From the NCBI GenBank assembly GCA_021462625.1, contig JAJNAU010000018.1:1-36243 (forward strand): a stretch of 36,243 bases of DNA, written 5' to 3'. Source of the stretch: Shewanella sp. Lineage in GTDB: Bacteria; Pseudomonadota; Gammaproteobacteria; Enterobacterales; Shewanellaceae. The translations under genes and the position numbers were made by a program. Below the pieces are notes generated by a model, which did not search any database, was not told the DNA's origin, and saw only the letters and a list, made by a program, of their open reading frames with translations. This document shows, piece by piece, positions 1 through 8,902 of this stretch. The first letter of the stretch is position 1; every line of letters starts with the position of its first letter.

Positions 1-86
1 TGGCTACATCAGCCCAGAAAACTATGAACTGAGAAATGCAGCTTAGTGGCGTGTCTAGTTTTACTGGAGCGGATCATCTAAGCGGA

Positions 87-117
87 TTGGTATAAGGTGG
101 TGACAAGCAAGTACAAT
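87..117 (+). promoter_or_regulatory. Weak candidate sigma70 promoter upstream of murB
   Basis: TTGGTA (87-92) and TACAAT (112-117) are separated by 19 bp, longer than the optimum of 17. The -10 is good but the spacing is poor, so this is only a candidate for murB-birA transcription. Nothing else is recognised in bases 1-152: no tRNA or rRNA and no convincing ORF. Confidence 0.25.
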
Positions 118-152
118 AGAGCCCTTGCCCCAATCAGACAGAGTCAAATTGA

Positions 153-1172
153 GTGTCGATAAGTATTTCTCTTAAGCCTTTTAACACCTTTGGATTAGAT
201 CAGAGTTGCTCACTGCTCATTGAAGCTTCTTCTCGGGAAGAGCTAATCAAGACGTCTTTGATGGCCTATGCTACTGACAAACCTATGCTGATCCTGGGAG
301 GCGGAAGTAATCTGGTACTGACAGAAGATTTTGATGGTACAGTCATTCGCATTTTGACTAAGGGGATAGAGGTCACTGAAACTCAGGATACATTTCTGCT
401 GACCATTGAAGCCGGTGAAAACTGGCACGATTTAGTAAAATTCTGTCTTCAAAATGACATGCCTGGATTGGAAAATATGGCTTTAATTCCCGGGACAGTT
501 GGTGCCGCACCTATTCAAAACATCGGTGCATATGGTATCGAGTTTTCTCAGGTGTGTGATTGGGTTGACTATCTTGACTTGCAGACTGGTGAAATTCATC
601 GTCTTAGCAATCAAGAGTGCCTGTTTGATTACCGTGACTCGATTTTCAAGGGCAAACTTAGAGACAAGTCGGTGATCCTTGCCATCGGTTTAAAACTGGC
701 TAAAGCTTGGCAGCCTAATCTTTCTTATGGACCTTTGGCTGACTTTGCCGCAGATACCGTGACAGCGGCAGAGATCTTCGACAGGGTATGCGAAGTCCGA
801 CAACGTAAATTACCCGATCCCCAACTGCTGGGTAACGCCGGTAGTTTCTTCAAAAACCCGGTTGTCAGCGCGGCAGAATATCAGCGACTGGCAAATGAGT
901 TTCCTGGAATCGTAGGATACGCGTTGGAGGGGGGGGCAGTTAAGCTGGCAGCGGGTTGGTTAATTGATAAGGCAGGGCTTAAGGGTTACCGGCAAGATGG
1001 TGTCGGTGTACATGAACATCAGGCACTGGTATTGGTCAATCTGGGGGCGGCAACCGGGCAATCCGTCTGTGAGTTGGCTCGCCATGTTATTAATAGTGTG
1101 TTTGCCAAATTTGGCGTCATGCTGGAACCTGAGCCCAGAGTCATAGGACGCAATGGAGAGGTAACCATCTGA
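153..1172 (+). CDS. murB: UDP-N-acetylenolpyruvoylglucosamine reductase MurB
   Basis: MurB is the cytoplasmic FAD enzyme that reduces UDP-GlcNAc-enolpyruvate with NADPH to UDP-N-acetylmuramate in peptidoglycan precursor synthesis. The 339-aa length is that of type I enzymes (E. coli 342). Visible motifs are the FAD-binding GGGSNLVL (49-56), IPGTVGAAPIQNIGAYG (112-128), YRDS (160-163), GNAGSFFKNP (227-236) with the proton-donor Ser231, and LEPEPR with Glu325, the family's C-terminal catalytic Glu. Start: GTG at 153 lies directly after an in-frame TGA (150-152), so the gene cannot begin further upstream. The ribosome-binding site is weak, so a slightly later start is possible. birA follows after 1 bp, which suggests co-transcription. 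Confidence 0.97.
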   Translation: MSISISLKPFNTFGLDQSCSLLIEASSREELIKTSLMAYATDKPMLILGGGSNLVLTEDFDGTVIRILTKGIEVTETQDTFLLTIEAGENWHDLVKFCLQNDMPGLENMALIPGTVGAAPIQNIGAYGIEFSQVCDWVDYLDLQTGEIHRLSNQECLFDYRDSIFKGKLRDKSVILAIGLKLAKAWQPNLSYGPLADFAADTVTAAEIFDRVCEVRQRKLPDPQLLGNAGSFFKNPVVSAAEYQRLANEFPGIVGYALEGGAVKLAAGWLIDKAGLKGYRQDGVGVHEHQALVLVNLGAATGQSVCELARHVINSVFAKFGVMLEPEPRVIGRNGEVTI

Positions 1173-1173
1173 T

Positions 1174-2133
1174 ATGCAGGATCATTGGCAACGCAAACGA
1201 GCAATACTGGCGCTGTTGGAGCAGGGGCACTTTGTTTCCGGGGAAGTGCTGGCGCATGAATTGGGCATCAGTCGGACTGCCGTAAACAAGCATATAGAGT
1301 CTCTTGCTGAATATGGTGTATCGATATTCAGTGTTAAGGGCCGGGGTTATAAGCTGGAAAAACCGGTTCATCTGATTGACCCGGGACAGTTACTCGCGGG
1401 TATCCGGCAGCGCTGCTTCTATTTTGATGAGCTGGATTCTACCAATGCATTTATGCTCGGACACGCTCAGGAATTGAAGAGTGGCGATCTGTGTATTGCC
1501 GAGTATCAATCCGCCGGCCGTGGACGTCGTGGCCGTACCTGGGTGTCTCCTTACGCCAATCATTTGTATTTCTCGCTGCTTTGGCTTTTTCCGCAGGGTA
1601 TGGCACAAGCCATGGGGTTGAGTCTGGTTGTCGGCTGCTCTCTATTTACCGTATTACAGCAAATGGGCGTAGCAGGCTTGGGGTTGAAGTGGCCCAATGA
1701 CCTTTATCGGGATGGCCGCAAGCTGGCAGGTATTTTGGTTGAGATGACCGGGCAGACTGACAGTGAATGTCAGTTGGTGATTGGCGTAGGTATCAATATG
1801 TCGATGACTGAGGCCCAGGGCAAACGCATCGATCAACCCTGGAGCGATCTGTCGACAATGACCCAACTGCTTGACAAAACCGAGTTGATGCTTAACCTGC
1901 ACCGCCAATTGTGTAAAGATCTGCAGCAATTCGAGCAATTCGGGTTAACCCACTTTTTGCCGCGTTGGCAGCAGGCAGATTTATTCACCGGAAAGCCGGT
2001 TGATTTGCAGATGGGCGATGAGGTAATCAGCGGTGTTTATGTTGGTATTGACGAGCAGGGTGCAGTAGTGCTGAAAACGGCAGAAGGTCAAAAAGGGTTT
2101 GTTGGGGGTGAGATCAGTCTGCGCCCCCAATAA
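1174..2133 (+). CDS. birA: Biotin--[acetyl-CoA-carboxylase] ligase / biotin operon repressor BirA
   Basis: BirA is bifunctional. It makes biotinyl-5'-AMP and transfers biotin to the BCCP subunit of acetyl-CoA carboxylase; as holo-repressor it shuts off biotin synthesis genes. The 319-aa protein has the full two-part layout. An N-terminal winged helix spans about residues 6-64, with helix-turn-helix around 23-44. The ligase domain carries the biotinoyl-AMP loop GRGRRG (115-120), KWPNDLY (172-178) and KLAGILVE (183-190). A C-terminal SH3-like domain follows. The HTH means it is probably a true regulator, unlike one-domain BPL enzymes. The start lies 1 bp after the murB stop, as in E. coli murB-birA. 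The 3' end converges on coaA. Confidence 0.97.
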   Translation: MQDHWQRKRAILALLEQGHFVSGEVLAHELGISRTAVNKHIESLAEYGVSIFSVKGRGYKLEKPVHLIDPGQLLAGIRQRCFYFDELDSTNAFMLGHAQELKSGDLCIAEYQSAGRGRRGRTWVSPYANHLYFSLLWLFPQGMAQAMGLSLVVGCSLFTVLQQMGVAGLGLKWPNDLYRDGRKLAGILVEMTGQTDSECQLVIGVGINMSMTEAQGKRIDQPWSDLSTMTQLLDKTELMLNLHRQLCKDLQQFEQFGLTHFLPRWQQADLFTGKPVDLQMGDEVISGVYVGIDEQGAVVLKTAEGQKGFVGGEISLRPQ

Positions 2134-2136
2134 ACG

Positions 2137-3084
2137 TTATTTTCGCAACATCACCTGAGTCACCTGATGGCCAGCACCTTTTTGCAGGATCAGATGGGCA
2201 CGTTCGCGGGTGGGCAATATATTCTGACGAAGGTTCGGTCCGTTGATACTGTCCCAGATGGCGGCGGCAGTTTCCATCGCCACGGCGTCGGGCAGGTTGG
2301 CGTAGTGCTTGAAGTAAGAGCCTTTTTTACTGAAAGCACCGCTGCGGAACTGCAAGAAGCGATTGATATACCATTCCTTCAACAATGACTCGCTGGCATC
2401 AACATACAGCGAGAAGTCCACGAAATCAGACACAAATGGTCTTCTTGTCAGGCCAGGAGAGTCAATTCCGGTCTGCAGTACGTTCAGTCCTTCTAGGATC
2501 AGGATGTCTGGCTGCCTGATGACCTGGGTATCTTCGCATCTGTCATAAGTAATGTGCGAATACAGTGGCGCATGAACTTGTTTATTGCCAGCTTTCAGGG
2601 CTGAAATAAATTCCAGCAGCATGCGGGTATCATAACTTTCAGGGAATCCCTTGCGCTGCAACAGGCCTTTATGTTTTAAGGTTGCTAGGGGATAGATGAA
2701 ACCATCGGTTGTTACCAAATCCACTTTGGGATGTTCCGGCCAGTGCTGCAGCAATGCCTGCAGGATACGGGCCGTGGTACTTTTACCGACCGCGACACTG
2801 CCGGCAATGGAAATAATGTAAGGGCCTTCAGTGGGCTTCTTTCCGAGGAATTCGTTGAGGACAATCCCCCTTTGTTGTTTGGCGCCGATGATCAAATTCA
2901 GTAACCGGCTCAATGGCAAATAGATATCTGTTACTTCATCCAATGAAATCTGCTCATTGATACCTCTAAGACCTTCAAGTTCCGCTTCACTCAGGGTCAT
3001 AGGCACGGCATTTCTGAGCTCTGCCCAGCTGTGACGTTCAAACGCCAGGTAAAGTGCCTCTCGTATATGAGTGTTATTGATCAT
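2137..3084 (-). CDS. coaA: Pantothenate kinase, type I (CoaA)
   Basis: CoaA phosphorylates pantothenate with ATP, the first and rate-controlling step of coenzyme A synthesis, and is feedback-inhibited by CoA in this family. The 315-aa protein matches the E. coli type I length (316). The P-loop GSVAVGKST lies at about residues 95-103, and the fold is of the PRK/uridine-kinase type. The ATG at 3082-3084 (reverse strand) is preceded by a GAGGAT ribosome-binding site. The gene is the only one on the - strand in this window. Its stop is 3 bp from the birA stop. No terminator hairpin is visible in the junction, so the two 3' UTRs probably overlap. Confidence 0.97.
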   Translation of the reverse strand: MINNTHIREALYLAFERHSWAELRNAVPMTLSEAELEGLRGINEQISLDEVTDIYLPLSRLLNLIIGAKQQRGIVLNEFLGKKPTEGPYIISIAGSVAVGKSTTARILQALLQHWPEHPKVDLVTTDGFIYPLATLKHKGLLQRKGFPESYDTRMLLEFISALKAGNKQVHAPLYSHITYDRCEDTQVIRQPDILILEGLNVLQTGIDSPGLTRRPFVSDFVDFSLYVDASESLLKEWYINRFLQFRSGAFSKKGSYFKHYANLPDAVAMETAAAIWDSINGPNLRQNILPTRERAHLILQKGAGHQVTQVMLRK

Positions 3085-3274
3085 GGTTTATCCTCACAGA
3101 CCGGACAGGCACAGTACACCATCAGGGGGGGAGTGAACAATAGTTGCAGGTGCTGGCTATCGAAGCAGAAAGGAAATCTCATCAGCAGGTTGCAATAAAA
3201 TTACGCAAAACCCGGTGTCTCAGGATAAAAAAACAGCGTTTGATGTTTTTTTTCGGGGAATTGCGATTTTTCTA

Positions 3275-3303
3275 TTGCACTCATGCCGACATTTACCTAA
3301 TAT
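3275..3303 (+). promoter_or_regulatory. Sigma70 promoter of the tRNA-tufB operon
   Basis: TTGCAC (3275-3280) and TAATAT (3298-3303) are separated by exactly 17 bp. The following CCGCTACCG forms a GC-rich discriminator typical of stable-RNA promoters under ppGpp control. Predicted start is about 3309-3311, roughly 12 nt before the first tRNA. The T-rich stretch just upstream (3245-3253) could act as an UP element. Confidence 0.7.
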
Positions 3304-3321
3304 CCGCTACCGAAATGAAGT

Positions 3322-3397
<76 letters not shown>

Positions 3398-3404
3398 TTT
3401 TGCT

Positions 3405-3489
3405 GGAGGGGTTCCCGAGTGGCCAAAGGGATCAGACTGTAAATCTGACGGCTCCGCCTTCGAAGGTTCGAATCCTTCTCCCTCCACCA
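3405..3489 (+). tRNA. tyrU: tRNA-Tyr (anticodon GTA)
   Basis: An 85-nt class II tRNA with a long variable arm. The acceptor GGAGGGG pairs with TCCCTCC (one G-T), anticodon loop is CTGTAAA with GTA, T-arm contains GGTTCGAATCC, and CCA is encoded. It lies 7 nt after tRNA-Thr in the same transcript. Confidence 0.97.
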
Positions 3490-3522
3490 TTTCTTAACGT
3501 ATTAGGTAGCCTAGTAGGTTAT

Positions 3523-3596
3523 GCGGGCGTCGTATAATGGTATTACTCCAGCCTTCCAAGCTGATAACGCGGGTTCGATTCCCGCCGCCCGCTCCA
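3523..3596 (+). tRNA. glyT: tRNA-Gly (anticodon TCC)
   Basis: A 74-nt tRNA with acceptor GCGGGCG paired to CGCCCGC, anticodon loop CTTCCAA with TCC, T-arm CGGGTTCGATTCCCG and an encoded CCA. It is third in the tRNA operon. Confidence 0.97.
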
Positions 3597-3601
3597 AAGT
3601 T

Positions 3602-3677
<76 letters not shown>

Positions 3678-3713
3678 CTAATCTACATTGCTCTGTCCTA
3701 ATACAAAAACGGA

Positions 3714-3748
3714 TTCGACGAATAATATTGTTTCGTCGAAATTTTTTT
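3714..3748 (+). terminator. Terminator-like hairpin between the tRNAs and tufB
   Basis: A 9-bp perfect stem, TTCGACGAA (3714-3722) with TTCGTCGAA (3732-3740), is followed within one base by seven T's (3742-3748). This fits a Rho-independent terminator or attenuator after the tRNAs. No strong promoter is apparent between it and tufB, so it would act as a partial terminator that lowers tufB expression relative to the tRNAs. Confidence 0.6.
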
Positions 3749-3786
3749 GCATCTGCAGGTTTTCATCACCAAGACTCTTGGATTGA

Positions 3787-5031
<1,245 letters not shown>

Positions 5032-5103
5032 GTTTTCGACTGTACGCACTTAAATAGACGCAGTTGAAATGTTTGAAATTGCCAGTTGAGCGTCGATGCC
5101 ATC

Positions 5104-5132
5104 TTGCGTAGCAAGCTGATTAAGAATACAAT
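5104..5132 (+). promoter_or_regulatory. Sigma70 promoter of secE-nusG
   Basis: TTGCGT (5104-5109) and TACAAT (5127-5132) are 17 bp apart, giving a leader of roughly 140 nt before secE. The 5042-5281 interval has no ORF or tRNA that I can support; this promoter is the only clear signal in it. Confidence 0.6.
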
Positions 5133-5281
5133 CTATGGCCGATTTTTGACTCCTGAGCATGATGCAGTTGCAAGCCAAGGGTGAATTCGGACCACGAATT
5201 TGCCTGTTTGGGCTGTTATTGAAGGCTTAGAGTTTACTTGGTGACTCAAGCCCAGGTCGTAATGAGTAACGGAATTAACCG

Positions 5282-5656
5282 ATGACAACGAATACTGAAA
5301 ACCAGGGCCACTCTCTGGATATGGTGAAGTGGGGTCTGGTATTTATACTGCTGGCCGCTGCTGTTATTGGCAATCAAATGTACAGCGAAGAAGTTAGTGT
5401 GCTGGTACGTGCAATTGCTGTGGTGATTGCGTTTGCTCTGGCGGGTTTCACCGCACTGCAAACTGCCAAGGGTAAGCAAGCGTTGGCATTTGCCCGTGAA
5501 TCACAAATTGAAGTCCGTAAGGTGGTATGGCCTACCCGTCAGGAAGCGCTGAACACGACCTTTATCGTACTTGCCGCTACTGGTATTCTGGCTGTGATCC
5601 TGTGGGGCTTGGACGCAGTGCTGCTGCGAATTGTCAATTACATTACTGGCGTATAG
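5282..5656 (+). CDS. secE: Preprotein translocase subunit SecE
   Basis: SecE is the clamp-like inner-membrane subunit of the SecYEG channel. The 124-aa protein (E. coli 127) has the three-helix gammaproteobacterial form. Hydrophobic segments lie at about 16-31, 40-58 and 93-115, and the conserved cytoplasmic amphipathic stretch with VVWPTRQE is at 81-88 just before the essential third helix. The start is ATG at 5282 with a weak SD (ACGGAAT). nusG follows after 8 bp, the conserved secE-nusG pair. Confidence 0.97.
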   Translation: MTTNTENQGHSLDMVKWGLVFILLAAAVIGNQMYSEEVSVLVRAIAVVIAFALAGFTALQTAKGKQALAFARESQIEVRKVVWPTRQEALNTTFIVLAATGILAVILWGLDAVLLRIVNYITGV

Positions 5657-5664
5657 GCACCTGA

Positions 5665-6216
5665 ATGACTGAAGCGAAAGAAGCTAAAAAAAGATGGTAT
5701 GTGGTACAGGCTTTCTCCGGTTACGAAGGCCGTGTCAGTAAGTCGCTGATCGAACATATCAAGATGCACGGAATGGAACATTACTTCGGTGAAGTACTGG
5801 TTCCTACCGAAGAAGTAGTTGAAATGCGTGCCGGCCAGCGTCGCAAGAGCGAGCGCAAGTTTTTCCCTGGCTATGTGTTGGTTCAGATGGAAATGAACGA
5901 TGAGAGCTGGCATCTGGTGAAAAGCATTCCACGCGTGATGGGCTTTATTGGCGGTACTTCTGACCGTCCAGCGCCTATTTCAGATCGCGAAGCTGAAGCG
6001 ATTCTGCAGCGTCTGCAGGAAACCACTGAGTCTCCAACTCACCGGGTGATGTTTGAACCGGGTGAAGTGGTTCGTGTGACTGACGGTCCTTTCGCTGACT
6101 TCAACGGCACTGTTGAAGAAGTGGATTATGAAAAGAGCCGGGTGAAGGTATCTGTCATGATCTTCGGCCGTTCTACCCCAGTAGAGCTGGACTTTGGTCA
6201 GGTTGAAAAAAGCTGA
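5665..6216 (+). CDS. nusG: Transcription termination/antitermination factor NusG
   Basis: NusG binds the RNA polymerase clamp, suppresses pausing, helps Rho termination, and links polymerase to ribosomal S10. At 183 aa it matches the family (E. coli 181). The N-terminal NGN domain spans about 10-115, including [13 protein letters not shown] and the [10 protein letters not shown] strand (66-75). The C-terminal KOW domain covers about 131-180 ([18 protein letters not shown]). The start ATG at 5665 lies 8 bp after secE. No terminator separates it from the rplK promoter region. Confidence 0.98.
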   Translation: MTEAKEAKKRWYVVQAFSGYEGRVSKSLIEHIKMHGMEHYFGEVLVPTEEVVEMRAGQRRKSERKFFPGYVLVQMEMNDESWHLVKSIPRVMGFIGGTSDRPAPISDREAEAILQRLQETTESPTHRVMFEPGEVVRVTDGPFADFNGTVEEVDYEKSRVKVSVMIFGRSTPVELDFGQVEKS

Positions 6217-6238
6217 TTGAAAAAAGCACAAGATCCGT

Positions 6239-6267
6239 TTGGAATCGGCTGTGGGTTAATATATAAT
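6239..6267 (+). promoter_or_regulatory. Sigma70 promoter of rplK-rplA (PL11)
   Basis: TTGGAA (6239-6244) and a consensus TATAAT (6262-6267) are separated by 17 bp. The promoter begins 22 bp after the nusG stop and gives an approximately 70-nt leader before rplK. Confidence 0.8.
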
Positions 6268-6283
6268 CCGCAGCCGTTGTTTT

Positions 6284-6341
6284 CGGGGAGCCACTGACAT
6301 TCCGTCGGTAGCGTTTGCACCCATACTTGAGGAAATTGCTC
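6284..6341 (+). promoter_or_regulatory. Probable L1-binding leader of rplK-rplA
   Basis: The stretch CGGGGAGCC (6284-6292), then a short variable stem, then CACCCATACTTGAGGAA before the rplK ATG closely resembles the E. coli L11 operon leader as I remember it, where excess L1 binds an rRNA-like element and represses translation of both cistrons. Matching is from memory; a covariance-model search would decide it. Confidence 0.55.
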
Positions 6342-6770
6342 ATGGCAAAGAAAATTGAAGCTTACATCAAGCTGCAGGTTGCAGCTGGTGCTGCTAACCC
6401 GTCTCCACCAGTAGGTCCAGCCCTGGGTCAGAAAGGTGTGAACATCATGGAATTCTGCAAGGCGTTCAACGCTCGTACTGAAAAGTTCGAGAAAGGCATG
6501 CCGATTCCAGTTGTAATCACTGTTTACAACGATCGTTCTTTCACTTTCGAAACCAAGACTCCTCCAGCATCATTCCTGCTGCTGAAGGCCGCTAGTCTGA
6601 AGTCCGGCTCTAGCCGTCCTAACACTGACAAAGTGGGTACTATCAAGCGCGCTCAGGTTCTGGAAATTGCAGAAACTAAAGCAGCTGACATGACTGGTGC
6701 TGACATTGACGCGATGGCTCGCTCAATCGAAGGTACTGCTCGTTCCATGGGTTTGGTAGTAGAGGACTAA
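6342..6770 (+). CDS. rplK: 50S ribosomal protein L11
   Basis: L11 binds the GTPase-associated region of 23S rRNA (H43-H44) at the base of the stalk and is needed for factor binding and for RelA activation. Start is ATG at 6342, with SD GAGGAA (6329-6334), giving 142 aa as in E. coli. An upstream in-frame start would add 9 residues and sit before the SD, so it is rejected. The proline-rich N-terminal switch [11 protein letters not shown] (20-30) is intact; the C-terminal RNA-binding domain follows from about residue 75. The rplA start is 4 bp downstream. Confidence 0.98.
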   Translation: MAKKIEAYIKLQVAAGAANPSPPVGPALGQKGVNIMEFCKAFNARTEKFEKGMPIPVVITVYNDRSFTFETKTPPASFLLLKAASLKSGSSRPNTDKVGTIKRAQVLEIAETKAADMTGADIDAMARSIEGTARSMGLVVED

Positions 6771-6774
6771 GACA

Positions 6775-7476
6775 ATGGCTAAGCTGACTAAACGCATGCG
6801 CGTAATCCGCGACAAAGTAGACGTAACCAAGAGCTACGAAATCAACGAAGCTGTTGCTCTGCTGAAAGAACTGGCTACCGCCAAGTTTGTTGAGAGTGTT
6901 GACGTTGCCGTTAACCTGGGCGTAGATCCTCGTAAATCTGATCAGAACGTTCGTGGTGCTACCGTGCTGCCTCACGGTACTGGCCGTGACGTACGTGTTG
7001 CTGTGTTCACCCAGGGTGCCAACGCTGAAGCCGCTAAAGAAGCGGGTGCTGAATTTGTGGGTATGGAAGATCTGGCTGAGCAGGTTAAAGCCGGCGAAAT
7101 GAACTTCGACGTAGTTATTGCTTCTCCAGATGCAATGCGCGTTGTAGGTATGCTGGGTCAAATCCTGGGTCCACGTGGCCTGATGCCTAACCCTAAGACC
7201 GGTACGGTAACGCCTAACGTTGCTGAAGCCGTGAAGAACGCTAAAGCAGGTCAGGTTCGTTACCGTAACGATAAGAACGGTATCATCCACACCACTATCG
7301 GTAAGGTTGATTTCGAACCAGCTCAACTGAGAGAAAACCTGGAAGCTCTGCTGTCTGCCCTGAAGAAGGCCAAGCCAGCTGCTGCCAAAGGCCAGTACGT
7401 TAAGAAAGTGACCATCTCCACCACTATGGGTGCAGGTGTAGCTGTTGACCAGAACACTCTGGAAACCGCTAACTAA
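6775..7476 (+). CDS. rplA: 50S ribosomal protein L1
   Basis: L1 forms the mobile L1 stalk that helps eject deacylated tRNA from the E site, and is the translational repressor of the rplK-rplA mRNA. At 233 aa it equals the family length (E. coli 234). The conserved segment [19 protein letters not shown] is visible near residues 130-150. The gene is coupled to rplK by a 4-bp gap. The next promoter starts one base after its stop codon. Confidence 0.98.
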   Translation: MAKLTKRMRVIRDKVDVTKSYEINEAVALLKELATAKFVESVDVAVNLGVDPRKSDQNVRGATVLPHGTGRDVRVAVFTQGANAEAAKEAGAEFVGMEDLAEQVKAGEMNFDVVIASPDAMRVVGMLGQILGPRGLMPNPKTGTVTPNVAEAVKNAKAGQVRYRNDKNGIIHTTIGKVDFEPAQLRENLEALLSALKKAKPAAAKGQYVKKVTISTTMGAGVAVDQNTLETAN

Positions 7477-7505
7477 TTTACAGGGTGTGTGTATTAGCGT
7501 ATAAT
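7477..7505 (+). promoter_or_regulatory. Sigma70 promoter of rplJ-rplL-rpoB-rpoC (PL10)
   Basis: TTTACA (7477-7482) and a consensus TATAAT (7500-7505) are 17 bp apart. The -35 starts immediately after the rplA stop codon. This corresponds to the strong PL10 promoter of E. coli and leaves a leader of about 220 nt before rplJ. Confidence 0.82.
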
Positions 7506-7511
7506 ACGCGC

Positions 7512-7735
7512 ACTTTGGTGGGTTGAAGCCTGTTTTTTTGCTCATGGCAAATGCAGGCTTCCGTCCAAGACCGCAGGTGTAAATCATTAGATTCACTTAA
7601 TTTCCTGCGTAGACGGTAGCAGGCCCCAGTCTAAATTTTTCTGCTGGATACTCTGCGCCGTAAGTCACTGAGCACATAAGTGCTTGGTAGGTAATTTCCG
7701 GGGATAATCCCGGGTAGAATCCAGGAGTATAGCCA
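7512..7735 (+). promoter_or_regulatory. L10 leader of the rplJL operon
   Basis: The 5' untranslated region between PL10 and rplJ has no ORF of its own. The part from about 7595 contains complementary segments, such as GACGGT near 7610 with GCCGT near 7659, and a C/G-rich hairpin CCGGG-CCCGG near 7698-7713, just before SD AGGAG (7723-7727). Its position and length match the L10 leader RNA family, where L10 bound to L7/L12 represses translation. The exact fold was not computed. Confidence 0.65.
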
Positions 7736-8233
7736 ATGGCATTAAGACTCGAAGACAAGAAAGCGATTGTTGCTGAAGTCAACGAAGCTGCCAAAGGTGC
7801 ACTGTCTGCAGTAGTAGCCGATTCTCGCGGTGTTACTGTAGGCGCCATGACCACCCTGCGAAGGACTGCCCGTGCCAACGGTGTTTACGTTAAAGTTGTA
7901 CGTAACACTCTGGTTCGTCGTGCAGTTGAAGGTACCTCTTTTGAGTGCCTGAACGAGGTGTTCACTGGCCCAACTTTGATTGCATTCTCTAACGAGCATC
8001 CAGGTGCCGCGGCACGTCTGTTGAAAGACTTTGCCAAAGAGCAAGAGCAATTTGAAGTTAAAGGTGCAGCTTTCGAAGGGGAATTTATCCCTGCAGCACA
8101 GATTGATCGTTTGGCAAAACTGCCAACTTACGAAGAAGCACTGGCACAGCTGATGATGACTCTGAAAGAGGCGTCTGCTGGCAAGTTCGTTCGTACTCTG
8201 GCTGCCCTGCGCGATCAAAAAGAAGCCGCTTAA
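7736..8233 (+). CDS. rplJ: 50S ribosomal protein L10
   Basis: L10 anchors the L7/L12 dimers to the ribosome stalk base. At 165 aa it is the same length as in E. coli. The N-terminal rRNA/L11-contacting domain includes [15 protein letters not shown] and the [12 protein letters not shown] segment. The C-terminal helix that holds L7/L12 dimers is the alanine-rich tail from about residue 135. Start is ATG at 7736 with SD AGGAG at 7723-7727. Expression is expected to be autoregulated through the leader upstream. Confidence 0.98.
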   Translation: MALRLEDKKAIVAEVNEAAKGALSAVVADSRGVTVGAMTTLRRTARANGVYVKVVRNTLVRRAVEGTSFECLNEVFTGPTLIAFSNEHPGAAARLLKDFAKEQEQFEVKGAAFEGEFIPAAQIDRLAKLPTYEEALAQLMMTLKEASAGKFVRTLAALRDQKEAA

Positions 8234-8287
8234 TATTAAGCTGGCTGCTTGAACTAATTGAATTCAGTACTATAGGAAAACTTTCTT

Positions 8288-8659
8288 ATGTCTATCACTA
8301 AAGACCAAATCTTGGAAGCCTTTGCAGCTATGTCTGTAATGGAAGTTGTTGAACTGATCGAAGCTATGGAAGAGAAGTTCGGTGTTTCTGCTGCTGCTGC
8401 TGCAGTAGTAGCTGGCGGTGCTGATGCAGGCGCTGCTGCTGAAGAGAAAACCGAATTCGACGTAGTGATGACCGCTCACGGCGACAATAAAGTAGCTGTT
8501 ATTAAAGCACTGCGTGGTGCTACCGGCCTGGGCCTGAAAGAAGCCAAAGCAATGGCTGAATCTGCTCCAGTAGCTATCAAAGAAGGTATCTCTAAAGAAG
8601 AAGCTGAAGCTCTGAAGAAAGATCTGGAAGAAGCTGGCGCTCAAGTAGAGATCAAGTAA
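8288..8659 (+). CDS. rplL: 50S ribosomal protein L7/L12
   Basis: L7/L12 is the multi-copy stalk protein that recruits EF-Tu, EF-G, IF2 and RF3. At 123 aa (E. coli 121) it has an N-terminal dimerisation domain (about 1-35), a flexible alanine/glycine-rich hinge (about 36-52) and a C-terminal factor-binding domain (53-123) with [19 protein letters not shown]. The start ATG at 8288 has a preceding AGGA (8274-8277). It is 54 bp from rplJ; the rpoB attenuator region follows. Confidence 0.98.
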   Translation: MSITKDQILEAFAAMSVMEVVELIEAMEEKFGVSAAAAAVVAGGADAGAAAEEKTEFDVVMTAHGDNKVAVIKALRGATGLGLKEAKAMAESAPVAIKEGISKEEAEALKKDLEEAGAQVEIK

Positions 8660-8682
8660 GCTATTATTTTAGCTTGCTAAAA

Positions 8683-8776
8683 CACCTGAGAAATCAGGTG
8701 GAGGCTGACGGTTTTTTAACCGCCGGCCTTTTTTGCGCTAAAGGCGCTGGCGATTTTTTCACCGTTTGTCGCCAGC
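8683..8776 (+). terminator. rplL-rpoB attenuator/processing hairpin array
   Basis: Three hairpins follow one another. The first is CACCTGA (8683-8689)/TCAGGTG (8694-8700) with a GAAA tetraloop. The second, 8703-8713 with 8718-8728, has one mismatch and a U-G pair, followed by six T's (8729-8734), so it is terminator-like. The third is GCTGGCGA (8746-8753)/TCGCCAGC (8769-8776). In E. coli this junction holds a partial terminator that sets the ribosomal-protein to polymerase ratio, plus an RNase III site. The same division of labour is inferred here. Confidence 0.75.
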
Positions 8777-8902
8777 GGTTTCAGCAGTTCCTAGCAGTGA
8801 TTATTGGTTAGGTTCTTGCCATCAACGGTGATGGGCAAACGTGCTGATACAGCCATTGCGGTTGAATCAGTCTTGGTCTTATCTCGCAAGCAGAGGAAAC
8901 CC

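Noticed and set aside
1..152. Search for the end of an rRNA operon at the left edge
   Set aside because: No 5S rRNA 3' end or terminator could be recognised in the 152 bp available.
5042..5281. Possible tRNA-Trp between tufB and secE, as in some gammaproteobacteria such as Pseudomonas
   Set aside because: No cloverleaf, CCA-anticodon loop or T-loop consensus was seen in the interval.
8804..8902. N-terminal extension of RpoB by 33 residues
   Set aside because: The SD GAGGAA sits before ATG 8903 and the length then equals E. coli exactly; the extension passes through leader sequence.
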